Shown: positions 22,385 to 33,394, numbered from the stretch's first letter. The stretch is DNA of 64,000 bases from Nematopogon swammerdamellus (GCA_946902875.1 OX336342.1:12765523-12829522), one strand, 5' to 3'. Numbers and translations: made by a program. Notes: generated by a model from the sequence alone, not told the origin.

Positions 22385-22778
22385 CATTTTTGTAAAAAAA
22401 CTATTTAAAAAATTAAAAACCGCCTTCAAAAATGTATGAAATAAAAAAAATGGAACCCTAGAGTTGAAGGCGGTCGGTTATTTTTGCTTGCTTTAGTACC
22501 GCCTTCAACTCTAGGGTTCAATTTTTTTTATTTCATACATTTTTGAAGGCGGTTTTTATATATTTTTTTATTTTTTATTTCAGTTTTTTTAGTAATTTTT
22601 TGCTGTTAATTTACTCGGCGGAATCGCTCGGCCTTTGGCCTCGCGATTCCGCCTCGCTTTCCAATCCGATCTTGACGAAATTGAAATGGGACCACACGGG
22701 AAGCACCAGCTTTCAAATAAAAAAAACATCAAAATCGGTTCACTTGGGGACGGAGTCGCGTGTGTCCGCCTGTAAGTA
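22385..22778 (-). mobile_element. Copy of the 17889 element, opposite strand
   Basis: The large palindrome at about 22419-22555 has arms containing AACCGCCTTCAAAAATGTAT and AACCCTAGAGTTGAAGGCGG. Then come the GGCGGAATCGC..GGCC hairpin (here with mismatches), TTGACGAAATTGAAATGGGA and GCTTTCAAATAAA, all as in 17889-18330 reversed. It abuts a LINE-A fragment at 22779. Confidence 0.6.
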
Positions 22779-24660
22779 TCTACAGGTCGCACTCAGGCGA
22801 CGCGGGGACAGCTCGATTATTCGAGCACTTGAGTAGAGCGGCAGATGAAGTGCATGTAGTTTCCCTATGTATATATATATATCCGCGGATATGGTTCTGC
22901 TTGGGGATTTTAATGCCCATCACGAGGAGTGGCTGGACTCCGGGAGAACTGACTTCGAGGGGAGAGCCGCCTACGACTTCGCCCTGACGAATGACCTTTT
23001 TTGACTTTTTTGACCTTTAAATGACCGTTTAAAGACGAATAACTTTTTAAACTGGTAGACCAACCTACCAAAGTGCCAGACATGGACGGTCATGCACCCT
23101 CTCTGCTGGATCTTCTGCTGACAACGAACCCTGCTGGATACAAAGTCACAGTGAGCACTCCTCTTGGCTTTTACGACCACTGTTTAGTGGGGTCCACGGT
23201 GCCATTTTTGCCTCCTCAGTCTCGTACTGGAGGAATGCGTCCAATTTCGCACTACGTGTCAGCGGATTGGGACGGGATGCGAGAATACATCACATCCTAC
23301 CCATGGAGAGAGCTATGCTTCAGTTCGGATGATCCACCGGAAGCGCCAATGCCGTAGCCGAGGTGGTTCTGGGGGGGAATGGAGATGTTCATTCCCAGCG
23401 CCCTCGTGCGCCTCGGTGGTAAAAGCCAGGCCTGGTACAGGCGCGACTGTGCTGAAGCTGTCGCAGCTAATGGCGCAGCTTATCGTGCATGGTCGTGCGC
23501 TCGTGCCAGACGCGATCCTAATGTATCCGAACTGAAGAAAGAATACAACCGCCTCTCCAGATCCTGCAAGAGGGCTATCGCCAGGGCCAAATTCGAGCAT
23601 ATCGGCAGAGTTGGTGATAGGCTGAACCAGCACCCAACTAGGAGCCGTGAGTTTTGGTCTCTCGCCAAATCTGTCGTATCGAATTTCTACCGCTCCTCCC
23701 TTCCACCTCTACAGTGTCCTGGGGGCTCACTTGCCCACTCCGCAAAGGAGAAAGCCGACTTATTGGTGTCTCTCTTTGCGGAGAACTCCAACCTAGACGA
23801 TGGGGGTGCCATCCCCCCATCGTCCATAACTAGGTGTGAGAACTCCATGCCGGAAGTACAGTTCCGACAACGAACTGTGCGGGCTGAGCTTATCTCCCTA
23901 GACACCAGGAAGGCGAGTGGGCCGGATAGGATTCCTGCATTGGTGCTGAAACGGTGTGCTCCCGAGCTAGCTCCAGTGCTAACGCGCCTTTTCCGCCTCT
24001 CTTATTTCACTTTCCGTCTGCCGGCTGCCTGGAAATCTGCATTTGTCCAAGCGGTCCCCAAAAAGGTTGACCGCTCAAACCGTTCGAACTACCGACCTAT
24101 AGCGATTACCTCCGTACTCTGCAAGGTGATGGAGCGCATTATCAATGCCCAGCTCATGGCGTACCCTAGAGACAAATAACATCAGCGATCGGCAATATGG
24201 CTTCCGGCCAAACCGATCCGCAGGTGATCTCCTAGCGTACGTCACTCACCTTTGGGGGGAATCGCTTGAAGGACATGGTGAATTCTTGCTAATTGGTCTC
24301 GATATTGCCAAGGCATTCGACAGGGTTTGGCACAAATCGCTTCTGGGCAAGCTTCCGTCGTACGGACTTCCTTCTGGCCTCTGCGACTGGGTCGCCGACT
24401 TCCTACATGGGCGTAGCATTCAGGTCCTAGTGGACGGTTGCTCGTCGGACGCCATGTCAGTGAATGCCGGCGTACCGCAGGGATCTGTGTTGTCTTGTCA
24501 CCAACACTGTTTCTTCTGCATATCAATGACATGCTGCCACTCGGCAACTTAAATTGTTATGCGGATGACAGTACAGCACATGGATCCTATACCAGTGACC
24601 CTTCAGTCAGACGGGATGTTGTGGATGAAGAGGCGAAGACTTGTGTCTGATCTCAAACAA
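22779..24660 (+). mobile_element. LINE-A copy, endonuclease and reverse transcriptase (broken)
   Basis: A non-LTR retrotransposon missing both ends. The APE-type endonuclease is visible as YRSHSGDAGTARLFEHL and LLGDFNAHHEEWLDS (about 22780-22960), continuing to YVSADWDGMREYI (about 23260). A ~50-base insert sits at 23000-23050. The reverse transcriptase runs from KKEYNRLSRSCKRAIARAKF (about 23540) through RKASGPDRIPALVLKRC, NYRPIAITSVLCKVMERII, ISDRQYGFRPNRSAGDLLAY, DIAKAFDRVWHK, VPQGSVLS and YADD (24558-24569), the catalytic box. Frameshifts occur near 22855, 23360, 24155 and 24497, so it is inactive. It belongs to the Jockey/CR1-like group; the exact clade is not settled. Confidence 0.85.
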
Positions 24661-25631
24661 ACTCAAAATGCGGCCGCTGTACGCGACAGTCGTTCTCACC
24701 CCGTGGTGTTAGTGGGTGGACTGTAGTTGGGTGGGGGTGCGACTGTGCATGTGCAATATCACGCCGTCACCGCAGCGGTACTCATATTCTGGGTTTGATA
24801 GTTTCATAAGGGGTGAAATAGGGCAAATAAGAGACGATTGGGACTTTTACAAGTTTCCCCGAGGCTGGTTTACGCGACGGCGACGGGTGTTCTCTACTGT
24901 TATCTATCAGTCAGTTCAGTTCTTATTTTGCGCTTCGTGATAGAATTAGTTTGGCGTAGCGTCTGGATCCGTCTGGCTGACTTCGGAAATTCGCTTAGGT
25001 GTCGGGCTCCGTCTGTATGGCGTCGGGGAACGCAGGGCAGTATCGGGCTCCGTCGGGATGGCGTCGGGGGACGTAGGGCAGTGTCGGGCTCCTTCCGAGC
25101 TGCGTCGGGATTCGTCGGACTGGTTTCGGAGCTCGCTTAGATGTCGGACTGCGTCTGGGTGGCGTCGGGGAGAACGCAGGGCAGTGTCGGACTCCTTCTG
25201 AGCAGCGTCGGGATTCGTCGGACTAGCTTCGAGGCTTACTTGGATGTCGGGCTCCGTCTGGATTGTGTCGGGGAACCCCAGGGCAGTGTCGGGCTCTTTC
25301 TTAGCAGTGTCGGGATTCGTCGGACTAGCTTCGAGGTGTAGCGCAAAGTGTGTGGTGGTGTGGTGCCTCCTACCTGGATGTTGATGTCTCCGCCCGCAGC
25401 CGCACCTTCGATAGCTCAGTCCTTCAGGTGGTGGTCGTCGATCGGCACGGAAACGTCCCGGTGTCCGAGGATCTGCTGGGCCCAGCTACGCACACACTTC
25501 GGGAACTACACTCACTATAACCGTATTAGGTCGCAACAAGCCCTCAGAACCCGCGCCGCGCTCGATCAGGGTGGATTTTATCTTTTCCAGAGCAAAATGT
25601 TTGAACAAAACCGCCCGCTCCCGCTTGTATT
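24661..25631. other. GC-rich region with ~103-bp degenerate tandem repeats
   Basis: From about 24990 to 25340, units opening CTTAGATGTCGGGCTCCGTC and including GGCAGTGTCGG and GGATTCGTCGGACTAGCTTC repeat about three times (clear restarts near 25135 and 25238) with smaller internal repeats of GTCGGGCTCC. The frames over it are repetitive. It lies between two LINE-A pieces and may be the 5' UTR of another retroelement, which is a guess. 25345-25630 is unique. Confidence 0.55.
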
Positions 25632-26742
25632 TTCTTTTTTTTTATTGAAAGCGCGACATATGGCGCCGAGCCACCCATAAGGTGTATCACGACGCCCATG
25701 GACATTCGGTCGTATGCGGGGGTTGCGAATGCCATGCCGGCCTGACAGGTGCCCATTCACGCCCCTCTTGAAGGACCCGAGACTGTACTTGGGGGGGAAA
25801 TATATGAGCAGGGAGAGCTTTCCAGAGTTTACCGGTTCTGTAGAGGAATGATCTGCAGAATCGATTAGTACGCATCCGCGGTAAGTCCAGCGTATAGGGA
25901 TGCAATCCCTGCCCAGTGCGTGTGGTGCGGAGATGGAAAGGGGACGGCGGGATTGCGTTAAACAGCTCCTCCGAATACTCCCCATGGAATAAGCGATAGA
26001 ACACACTTAGGGAGCCGACATCCCTACGGTGTTGCAGTGGTTCTAGATCGCGGGACACTTCGGGGTCACCCACTAGTCACACGGCTCGACGCTGGATCGA
26101 GTCCAGAGGCGCAAGCTGGTATTTGGCAGAGCCATCCCACAGGTCCGAGCAGTACTCCAAGCAGGACCTGATCTACGATTTATACAAAAGCAGCCTTTGG
26201 TCCGGCGTGAAGTACCGTCACACCTTATTGAGTACGCCCAGCTTTTCAGAAGCCAGCTTAGCCTTCCCCTCGATATGGCGACGAAAGTTCAAGTCGTGCG
26301 ACAGTTCGACTCCGAGGACCCCGAGGTGTTCGCTTAATTTAAGCGACGTGCCTTGGAATGAAGGAGCCGGTGTGAACGCCGCTCTCTTCGCACTGAACGC
26401 GCAAACTTGTGTCTTGGAAGCGTTGAACTCGACCAAATTACTACGGCCCCATTCGGAAATAGAGCCGAGTGTGTGCTCGAGCTCAGACACAAGTCTACGC
26501 ATCTTCTCATCCACAATATCCCGACTGGCTGAAGGGTGACTGGTGTAGGATCCGTGTGCCGTACTGTCATCCGCATAACAATGTATGTTGCCCAGAGACA
26601 GCATATCATTGATATGCAGAAGAAACAGCGTGGGTGACAACACAGATCCTTGTGGTACGCCGGCGTTCACTGACATGGCGTCCTACGAGCAACCGTCCAC
26701 TAGGACCTGAATGCTACGCCCATGTAGGAAGTCGGCGACCCA
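25632..26742 (-). mobile_element. LINE-A copy 2, 3' half (RT palm to C-terminus)
   Basis: The minus strand continues exactly where 33952-35135 stops: WVADFLHGRSIQVLVDGCS, a stop (TAG, 26683-26685, where the other copy has TCG), SVNAGVPQGSVLSPTLFLLH, NIHCYADDSTAHGSY, then SISEWGRSNLVEFNASKTQV and LSEHLGVLGVELS. The C-terminal part follows with SLSVFYRLFHGEYSEELFNA and TGKLWKALPAHIFPP, then a short 3' UTR and poly-A (poly-T near 25633-25643). Small frameshifts are present. Its 5' half lies 7.2 kb away because of the insertion 26743-33951. Confidence 0.85.
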
Positions 26743-26779
26743 TAGCCTAAGAAACGGGGAGATTCGTTGTATGAAGACC

Positions 26780-27320
26780 CCAACATTAAATCCTCAGTCG
26801 ATTTTTTCTTTGGTAGGTTGTAGTATATTATGAGCCAAAGCTTATATAAAAAAATCCAACAAAAAAACCAAGCCGAAGTTAGGTATTTATACCTAAAAGT
26901 ACAAATGGCTTAATATATTGGACTGAGAAATTCCTCGGTTCAAAATTATTTTACAAAATGATTTATTTGCATCAGTATGTGATACATTATGAAAATCTAA
27001 AATTTTGTTCAAATGGAAGTGTTACTTTTAGAGATATTTCCTTTTTTTGCCCGTCATTTCTATCGGAAAATTACTCAGTCGAGTTTTTATTCTCGCATGT
27101 CCTTAGAATGTAATTTGGCGTAACGGGTAAGAAAATCCAAAAAAAAAATCCATACCAAAAGCTAGTTATTGAACATGTATAAAAACTCAGTAGGGAAAAT
27201 TCCTCAGTCGGATTTCTTTTTTTCATTATGTTAAGTAATCACATTTACACTCAAAACCAAAATATCCAAAAAAATAATCAAGCAGAACACCGAATTTTGA
27301 AAATCTATCATAAATTTATT
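26780..27320 (+). repeat. Subterminal tandem array, left inner copy
   Basis: Units of about 135 bp are marked by CCTCAGTCGATTTTTT, CTCAGTCGAGTTTTTATTC and TTCCTCAGTCGGATTTC (about 26794, 27070 and 27205) and by AAATCCAAAAAA. The reverse complement appears at 33395-33940 as GACTGAGGAATTTTCC and TTTTTTGGATTTT. Related to, but distinct from, the outer arrays (CTCTGTC type). Confidence 0.7.
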
Positions 27321-27687
27321 CCATGATTACGCGATAATGCACCGTATTTCCTTACAAGTTGGGTCCGGTTTAGCGTGCGCGAGCTAAGTGAGACGAGATA
27401 CGATACTCGTATATATGCATATCTACCTACTACGTTGCTAGCTTTCGTAGAATACTTACACAGCCAGCACATACAGCACTAGCGTATAATATACCGTATA
27501 TTATAATATAAATATACCGACGAAATGAAGTGAGGGTCACGTGCAAGCTAATATAAGTAGAACGACCCGCACATAACGCTCAATTTGCGGTGACAGTATC
27601 AGAACAAATCAGTATCTGATTTGTTCATGGGTGCGTAGGGTTGACAACAATAATTAGAAAAAAACACATTGAAAAAAAAACACGGTT
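27321..27687. other. Unannotated stretch with one palindrome
   Basis: A palindrome at 27602-27626 (GAACAAATCAG, TAT, CTGATTTGTTC). CAGTATC occurs twice around its left arm. Otherwise nothing recognised. Confidence 0.5.
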
Positions 27688-27820
27688 CCTGTATGGTAAC
27701 CCCCCTTCATTTTTTACGTTTTCTATGTTTTATTATTTGTTGTTATATCCACCATAATAACACATATTCTGTGAAAATTTCAACGGGCTACCTATTACGG
27801 TTCTAGAGATACAGCCCTCG

Positions 27821-27852
<32 letters not shown>

Positions 27853-27896
27853 GTGTAGGCTTAGTAATAGGCTTCCGTACGGGATACGGAAACCTA
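27688..27896 (+). repeat. GGTTCCGTA-type dispersed element
   Basis: Matches 15057-15275 in reverse: GGTTCCTGTATGG, CTGTGAAAATTTCAACGGGC, TACGGTTCTAGAGATACAGC, GACAGACAGACGGACGG and a right end ATACGGAAACC. The ends are weakly inverted, as in mariner-like MITEs. Confidence 0.55.
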
Positions 27897-28497
27897 AAAA
27901 ATGGGTATGAAATATAATATCACATTAGCCCATCACAGACGAAGCTATAATATCTATACATCTATACATCTATACATATAATAAAATCGTAAAGGTAAGA
28001 AAGTCTGTACATTGAATATATTCGGAAAAAAACTAACCAGGGTGGCTTAAAATGAGATACTGAACATGTTAGAACAGTTTTTAAAATTTTTGTTTGTTTG
28101 TTTGTCTGTACGCGCATCACGCAAAAACCACTGAACGGAATTAGACGAAGCTTTGTATAGTGGCAGTTTATATGCCGGAATAACATAATACACAAAAAAA
28201 TATCAAAAAATAAAAATAAAATATTATTATCATTAACATTTAGAATCACGTCAGCCAAAGTACAGCTTTCTTGACAGTTACATTGGCGACAGCTGGCCGG
28301 TGACGAATTATTTGATTCATGAAATGCAAAAAAATTCAAAATATCAAGTTGACAACGGAGAACTGTCATATCGACGTCTTAGAGCTGGCCGGTGAAAAAA
28401 TATTTTATTAATGGAAAAAAAATAATTGAAAGTTCACGTTTTGTCGATGTCATTGGTGCAATTTATACTTCTGTTGCCTGCGACTTCGCTCGCGTGA

Positions 28498-30895
28498 AAT
28501 TCGAATTTCAGAAGAAGAAAGTAACTGAAGGCCGGGACGAAGGCCGGGCTGCTTTCAGAAAGAAGAAAAACATTCTTGAAGAAAGGAAGTAACTAAAGCG
28601 AGACCGAAGGCCGAACTTCATTCTGATAAATAATAAACCATCTCGAAGAAAGTAAGTAACTAAGGGCGAGGCCGAAGGCCGAGCTGTATCTATCCTGAAA
28701 GACGGCAAAGCCGTCCAGGCCGAGCTGCGTTCAGAAAGAAGTCAAACATTCCTGAAGAAAGTAAGTAATTAAGGCGAGGCCGAAGGCCGAGCTCTGATCA
28801 CGTGAACGATATTCTTCACGAAGAAATTTACCTAATGACGACGCCGATGGAGGAGCTGCGTATAGCTAAACCATATACTTTCTCAAACAAATTAACTAAG
28901 AGCGATGTCGAAGGCCGAACTACGTCAAAGTAAACAATAAACCTTCTCGAAAAAATTAAGTGACTAAGAGCGAGGCTAAAGGCCGAGCTTCGTTCGCGTA
29001 AATGATATTATATTATATCGAAGAAAGCAGGTCATTAAGGGCGAGACCCGAGGGGGGAAGAGGGTTAATTGTTTACCTGACCTCGACTTGAGCTCGACCT
29101 TGGGCCTCGCCCAAAGTTACTGACTTTCTTCGAGAAGGTTCATCGTCTTCCTGAACGCAGCTCGGCCTTTGGCCTCGCACTTAGCTACTTACTTCTTCAA
29201 GAAGGTTTATCTTCTTCCGGACCGTAGCTCGGCCTTCGGCCTCGCCCTTAGTTACTTACATTCATCGAGAAGGTTTATTGTCTTCCAGGATGCAGCTGGG
29301 CCTTCGACCTCGCCGTTTGTTACTTACTTTATTTTAGAAAGTTTGCTAAACTTAAAAAGGTAAATTGAAAAAGGTAAACGACCTGAACGTAGCTCGGTCT
29401 TCGACCTCGCCCATAGTTACTGACTTTCTTTGAGAACGTTTATCGTCTTACAGAACACAGCTCGGCCTTCGACCTCGCCTTTAGTCACTTACTTCTTCAA
29501 GAAGGTTTATCTTCTTCCTGAACGCAGCTCGGCCTTCGGCCTCGCCCATAGTTACTGACTTTCTTCGAGAAGGTTTATCGTCCTCCTGAACGAAGCTCGG
29601 CCTTCGGCCTCGCCCTTAGTTACTTACTTCTTCAAGAAGGTTTATCTTCTTCCGGGACGCAGCTCGGCCTTCGGCCTCGCCCTTAGTTACTTACTTTCAT
29701 CGAGAAGGTTTATTGTCTTCCAGGATGCAACTGGGCCTTCGACCTCGCCGTTTGTTACTTACTTTATTTAACCTGTACGCTCCCGCGTTATAATATGTCT
29801 ACAGCCCCCAGACTCCCGCATGGGCGTGGCCCGCGGACGGCGCGCGCGCACATGAGCGCCGACCTCGACATAAACGCAGATATTTCGGAAACTAATAAAG
29901 TTAGATCTATAAACTCTTCTGTCCTAGAAAGCCTAGAAAATTTCCTAAAATCCATGTGAAACAGTGAGGCTTACCTTGTTTAGAAGTACCAGATATTTTA
30001 GGTAGAAAAAAAAATCCCAATTTTTTTTTGAAAAATTCATTATAAAATAAATTCAAAACATACCTTTACAATATTTATATCAGAATACTCGTAAAGAAAC
30101 ATACTTTTAGAAATAGTAAAGTATAATATACGTTTTCTTTACAGAAATCAGCGAAATCGGATGTTCAACATGAACATCCTGGGACATTCCGTAAACTCCG
30201 AGATGGCACGCGCGTGATATTTTTTCCCAATTTTATAAATATATTATTTGAACTAAACCTTCTTTTATTTTGCAACTGATCGTATGTTTGTATAATAATG
30301 CGAAGAAAATTGGAAAAATAAGCTATATTTCCATGAAAAATATGCCCCCAAAGTCATGTTTACACATTTCATACAAAAATAAACAAACATTTTTGAGCGA
30401 CGAAAAATATGACTTTTGTCGCCACCCGAACTCGTAATGCATCTTCTATTGGTAGAATAACTAATAAATAACACTATTTACTAACCTTTAGCTCATAGAT
30501 GCACTTGAATACACTTATAATAAATAATTTCGCAGAAGTGCGTCACCTCGAAACTCGTGAGAAATAGGAGAACAAAGAAACTGTCAGCTGACAGCTAGCG
30601 TTCGTTTTATTATTCATAATTGGTCTTTGGAGACAAGAAAAATGGTTAGTTCATAATTGCCGGTATCACTTATAGCCCCCATCAACGATTGAAAGAGCAA
30701 TAGACCAATTCGTGCGACCGTAATTTGAGAATAAAGATGGGGTCCGTTTCGGGCCCAAGATAATTGGCGGAAAAAATATATGGGCTCCGTTTCGGTTCCA
30801 TAGGAGCTGCCAGGTTAAGAAAGTTTGTCGTTTATCTGAACGCAGCTCTGCCTTCGGCCTAGCCCTTAGTTATATACATTCTTCTTTGAAATACG
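28498..30895. repeat. Inverted arrays of a ~68-bp hairpin-bearing unit
   Basis: The left arm (28498-29065) has about eight worn units of the form GCGAGGCCGAAGGCCGAGCT, GCGTTCAGGAAGA, AAACCTTCTCGAAGAAAGTA, AGTAACTAAGG. The right arm (29070-29780, resumed 30819-30895) has about eleven units in the reverse orientation (CAGCTCGGCCTTCGGCCTCG), spaced 67-68 bases where measured (29461, 29528, 29596, 29663). Each unit holds the small hairpin GGCCTTCGGCC. A matching pair of arms makes up 54408-55345. Confidence 0.8.
29768..30818. mobile_element. TTAA-flanked insert (piggyBac-type, non-autonomous)
   Basis: TTAA stands at 29768-29771 and 30815-30818. The insert (1043 bases) starts CCTGTACGCTCC and its other end reads CCTGGCAGCTCC on the minus strand, so the ends are inverted. 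Removing the insert and one TTAA restores an ordinary array unit (TACTTTATTTAAGAAAGTTT then GTCGTTTATCTGAACGCAGC), which supports a real insertion. TTAA targets are typical of piggyBac-like elements. A 69-codon minus frame inside (30265-30474) is not recognised. No transposase. Confidence 0.65.
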
Positions 30896-31084
30896 AATTT
30901 CACGCGAGCGAAGTCGCGGGCAACAGCTAGTATATTAATATAAATCATAGCAAGGCCATCGACTTATTTATTTATTACTAGCTATCACTGAGCAAGGCAT
31001 ATTAAGATATATTTTCTATAGTAATCTTCGAGTGGCCACATACGCAGCTATAAGATAGGTATATTTTTATTACTTTCATCCTCG

Positions 31085-31340
31085 TACAGCACACAGTGAC
31101 ATACTCCGCGGTCGGCATCCTCCCTTCCGTTTCTGCACTTACAAATCTCGATTCAGTTCGTTCCGGAAGTAGCCGTGCCCCGTGAGGAGCTGGGACGTTA
31201 TTTGGTATGGGTGTACCCAGTGGCTTCTCAGATAAAGAACCTGCGGAGGTGTCTGCCAGTGGTGGATGTGTCCCACCCCACCGCACCTGCCAAAGTGACA
31301 AGACCTCTCGCCTGATGGCGTGCCTCATCCTATGGAACAT
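31085..31340 (-). mobile_element. R1-like LINE C-terminal relic
   Basis: The minus strand gives FAHREMFHRMRHAIRREVL and LWQVRWGG in one frame, and after a shift QLLTGHGYFRNELNRDL. The L-T-G-H-G-x-F motif is typical of the region after the RNase H-like part in R1-type non-LTR elements. Frames are broken. It abuts a plus-strand LINE-A fragment at about 31350. Confidence 0.5.
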
Positions 31341-31369
31341 CTCTCGATGCGCAAAGTCCAAAGCGCAAT

Positions 31370-31571
31370 ATCCAAATGTACTTGAACTAAAGAAGGAATC
31401 GAGGAAGGAATACAACCGCCTCTCCAGATCCAGCAAGAGGTCTATTGCCAGGGCCAAATTTGAATACATCGGCAGAATCGGCGATAGACTGAACCAGCAC
31501 CCAACTGGGAGTCGTGAGTTTTGGTCTCTTGCCAAATCTGTCGAGTCGAGTTTCTGCCGCTCCTCCCTTGG
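31370..31571 (+). mobile_element. LINE-A fragment (start of RT), plus strand
   Basis: EYNRLSRSSKRSIARAKFEY, RIGDRLNQHPTGSREFW and SLAKSVESSFCRSSL correspond to the linker between endonuclease and RT in LINE-A. At 31571 the sequence turns into the minus-strand copy, so the two LINE-A pieces meet as an inverted junction. Confidence 0.75.
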
Positions 31572-32715
31572 CGTAGGCCATATTGGAGTAGGAGAGACGG
31601 GACGGAATAGGCGCGTCAGCACTGGTGTCAGGTCGGGAGCATACCTAGGAGTTCTCACACCTAGGTATGGATGGGGGAGTGGCACCCCCATGGTCCAGGT
31701 TGGAGTTCCCCGCAAAGAGAGATACCAGTAAGTCGGATTTCTCCTTTGCGGAGTGGGCAAGTGAGCCTCCAGGACAGGTAGAAGAGAGGAGCAGCCGAAA
31801 TCCGACTCGACAGATTTGGCGAGAGACCAGAACTCACGGCTCCTAATTGGGTGCTGGTTCAGTCTATCGCCGATTCTGCCAATGTGGTCAAATTTGGCCC
31901 TGGCAATAACCCTTTTGCAGGACCTGGAGAGGCGATTGTATTCCTTCTTCAGTTCGGATACGTTTGAATCACGTCCGGCACGAGCGCGCGACCATGCACG
32001 ATAAGCTGCGCATTTAGCTGCGACTGCATAAGGCTTCTTCCAGGGTGTAGCCGGGGTAGTGCAGGTAAGAAGTGTCGGCAGGGCGAGATATTTGCGTTTC
32101 CGTCAGAAAAAGCAAGGTCGACTTCATCGTCTCCAGGTGGTGATGGACGGCATTAAAATTGCTGTGCAACCGCAGCATGTTGGTCGAGTCGACGCTAAAT
32201 AGTGGTGTAGGGGTGTGCACCGCTGATTGAACCTTGTTCTTTCTTTGTACTGCCATGATTTTATAAGAGGGGAGAAAGACCGTACCGTGTGGTGCCGGTA
32301 CATTAAAAGGATAGCCCCACTGCATCTCTCCCCGTGTATGTGGTAAAAGGCAACTAAGGGATATGACTCCCTTCTTATATTACTAGGTGGTAGGGTTTAG
32401 CCCGCCCGGGTTGGTACTACCGCACTGAATGAAAGGTCGGTCGAAACGGCTATGTAAATAGTTTGTGTTTTCCGTCCAGTTCAGTGTAGCCGGCACGATA
32501 GAAGGGAAGCACTGACGTGGCAACAAGTTCACCCGGTGTTATGGGCTGACATCACGGATGTTGTAGGTGATGTAGCCAACCGTGTCAGCATCCATAAAAA
32601 AAAAGAGCGTGAAGGGTGGCTGTGGTGATTCACGGGCAAAGGCTGGACCCTAGCTTCATCGCTTGCTGCTCAGGTTAGTGGTGCGCCGACCCGGAAGACG
32701 GACGGGCCCCGGTAC
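31572..32715 (-). mobile_element. LINE-A copy with internal deletion and nested SINE, minus strand
   Basis: From the 5' side it has part of the 5' UTR (32605-32715, like 37190-37310), the SINE 32282-32604, then the start of ORF2 (VQSAVHTPTPLFSVDSTNML, LLFLTETQISRPADTSYLHY). At about 32035 GYTLEEAL joins straight to the region before the RT, removing most of the endonuclease. It continues with worn sequence to about 31572. It is inactive. Confidence 0.7.
32282..32604 (+). mobile_element. SINE, ACCGTGTGG head with tail A
   Basis: ACCGTGTGGTGCCGGTAC, GCATCTCTCCCCGTGTATG, the shared core, and a tail ending GTCAGCATCCATAAAAAAAA. GAAAGA lies just before and AAAGAG just after, and the host LINE 5' UTR continues across it (compare GAAAGAGCATGAAAGG near 37197), so AAAGA is the likely target duplication. 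Confidence 0.75.
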
Positions 32716-32734
32716 CGATAAGGTACCGGCAGTC

Positions 32735-32850
32735 GTCGTCTCTATCGCACGAACTCGCACGTCTATGTGCGAGAGGGAGGACGCTCTACAACTGGATTGT
32801 TTCTTTCTAAAGCTCCATGTTCATTATTTACTGCCGGGTACGGTACCTAC
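32735..32850 (+). repeat. Right half of the 745-921 hairpin family
   Basis: TCTCTATCGCACGAACTCGC, ACGCTCTACAA, GCTCCATGTTCATT, and an end TTTACTGCCGGGTACGGTAC match 815-921. The left arm is absent. Confidence 0.6.
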
Positions 32851-33093
32851 TTCTTAAATAGGTGCAACACTACACACGAAATTTACATAGAAATGTTGTT
32901 CATCCATCCATTAAACATTTATCTTACACATTCATTTTAAATACGAGTGCGCTGCGCTGCGATATAGACAACACACCACATTCGTTCGACACACACACAA
33001 CACAAACTATCAAATTTATTGTGCAGATAGATACACGCGCCGAACGCGAGTGATACCACGTGATATCTACAGTTACCTCAGAACTATAATGCA

Positions 33094-33263
33094 GCTCGAC
33101 CTACCTGCGCAGTCAAGTAATTTTAGGTCATAATTTGGAGAACATAGGGTAGACTTTAATGTCGCTCGCTTCTTTGGTTCGCGCATGTGCAGTAAAGCAA
33201 TTATCTACCCTATGATCTACGAGTGATGACCTAAAATTCGTTGACTGCGCAGGTAGGTCGAGC
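33094..33263. repeat. Long hairpin, ~60-bp arms
   Basis: GCTCGACCTACCTGCGCAGT starts the left arm and its reverse complement ends the right arm. The arms match over about 60 bases with a handful of differences (AATTTTAGGTCAT and CATAGGGTAGA are shared), around a ~50-base loop. It is MITE-like with no coding sequence. Confidence 0.75.
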
Positions 33264-33394
33264 GCCATTTCAGTTTTGAGGGAATTGTACGACGACGATA
33301 GAAGATGCCAGGTGCGGCGGCGCGAGCCCCCCACACCCCCGCAGCCCGCTTGAACCGCGCGCGTTCTGAAATTGCTAAACATTCAAAATCTTTC
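33264..33394. other. Short GC-rich stretch
   Basis: A GC-rich block near 33305-33362 (CCCCCCACACCCCCGCAGCC) without motif. Confidence 0.35.

Larger units (their letters stand above)
27969..30930 (+). mobile_element. Helitron-like element built from inverted 68-bp arrays
   Basis: The 5' end is TCTATACATATAATAAAATC (just before it TCTATACA repeats), preceded by A. The 3' end is CACGCGAGCGAAGTCGCGGG, a short hairpin, then CAACAGCTAG followed by T, so it follows the Helitron rules (TC...CTAG between A and T). Near 28090-28190 is the family text AAACCACTGAACGGAATTAG. At 28474-28515 an inverted copy of the 3' terminus opens an array that ends at the real 3' terminus, so the inner 28.47-30.93 kb forms a giant inverted repeat. 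No Rep/helicase gene is present. The TTAA insert 29772-30814 sits in the right arm. Confidence 0.6.

Noticed and set aside
28392..28708. Charged frames over the start of the 68-bp array
   Set aside because: They translate the repeat units (GRDEGRA-type) and are interrupted in every other copy.
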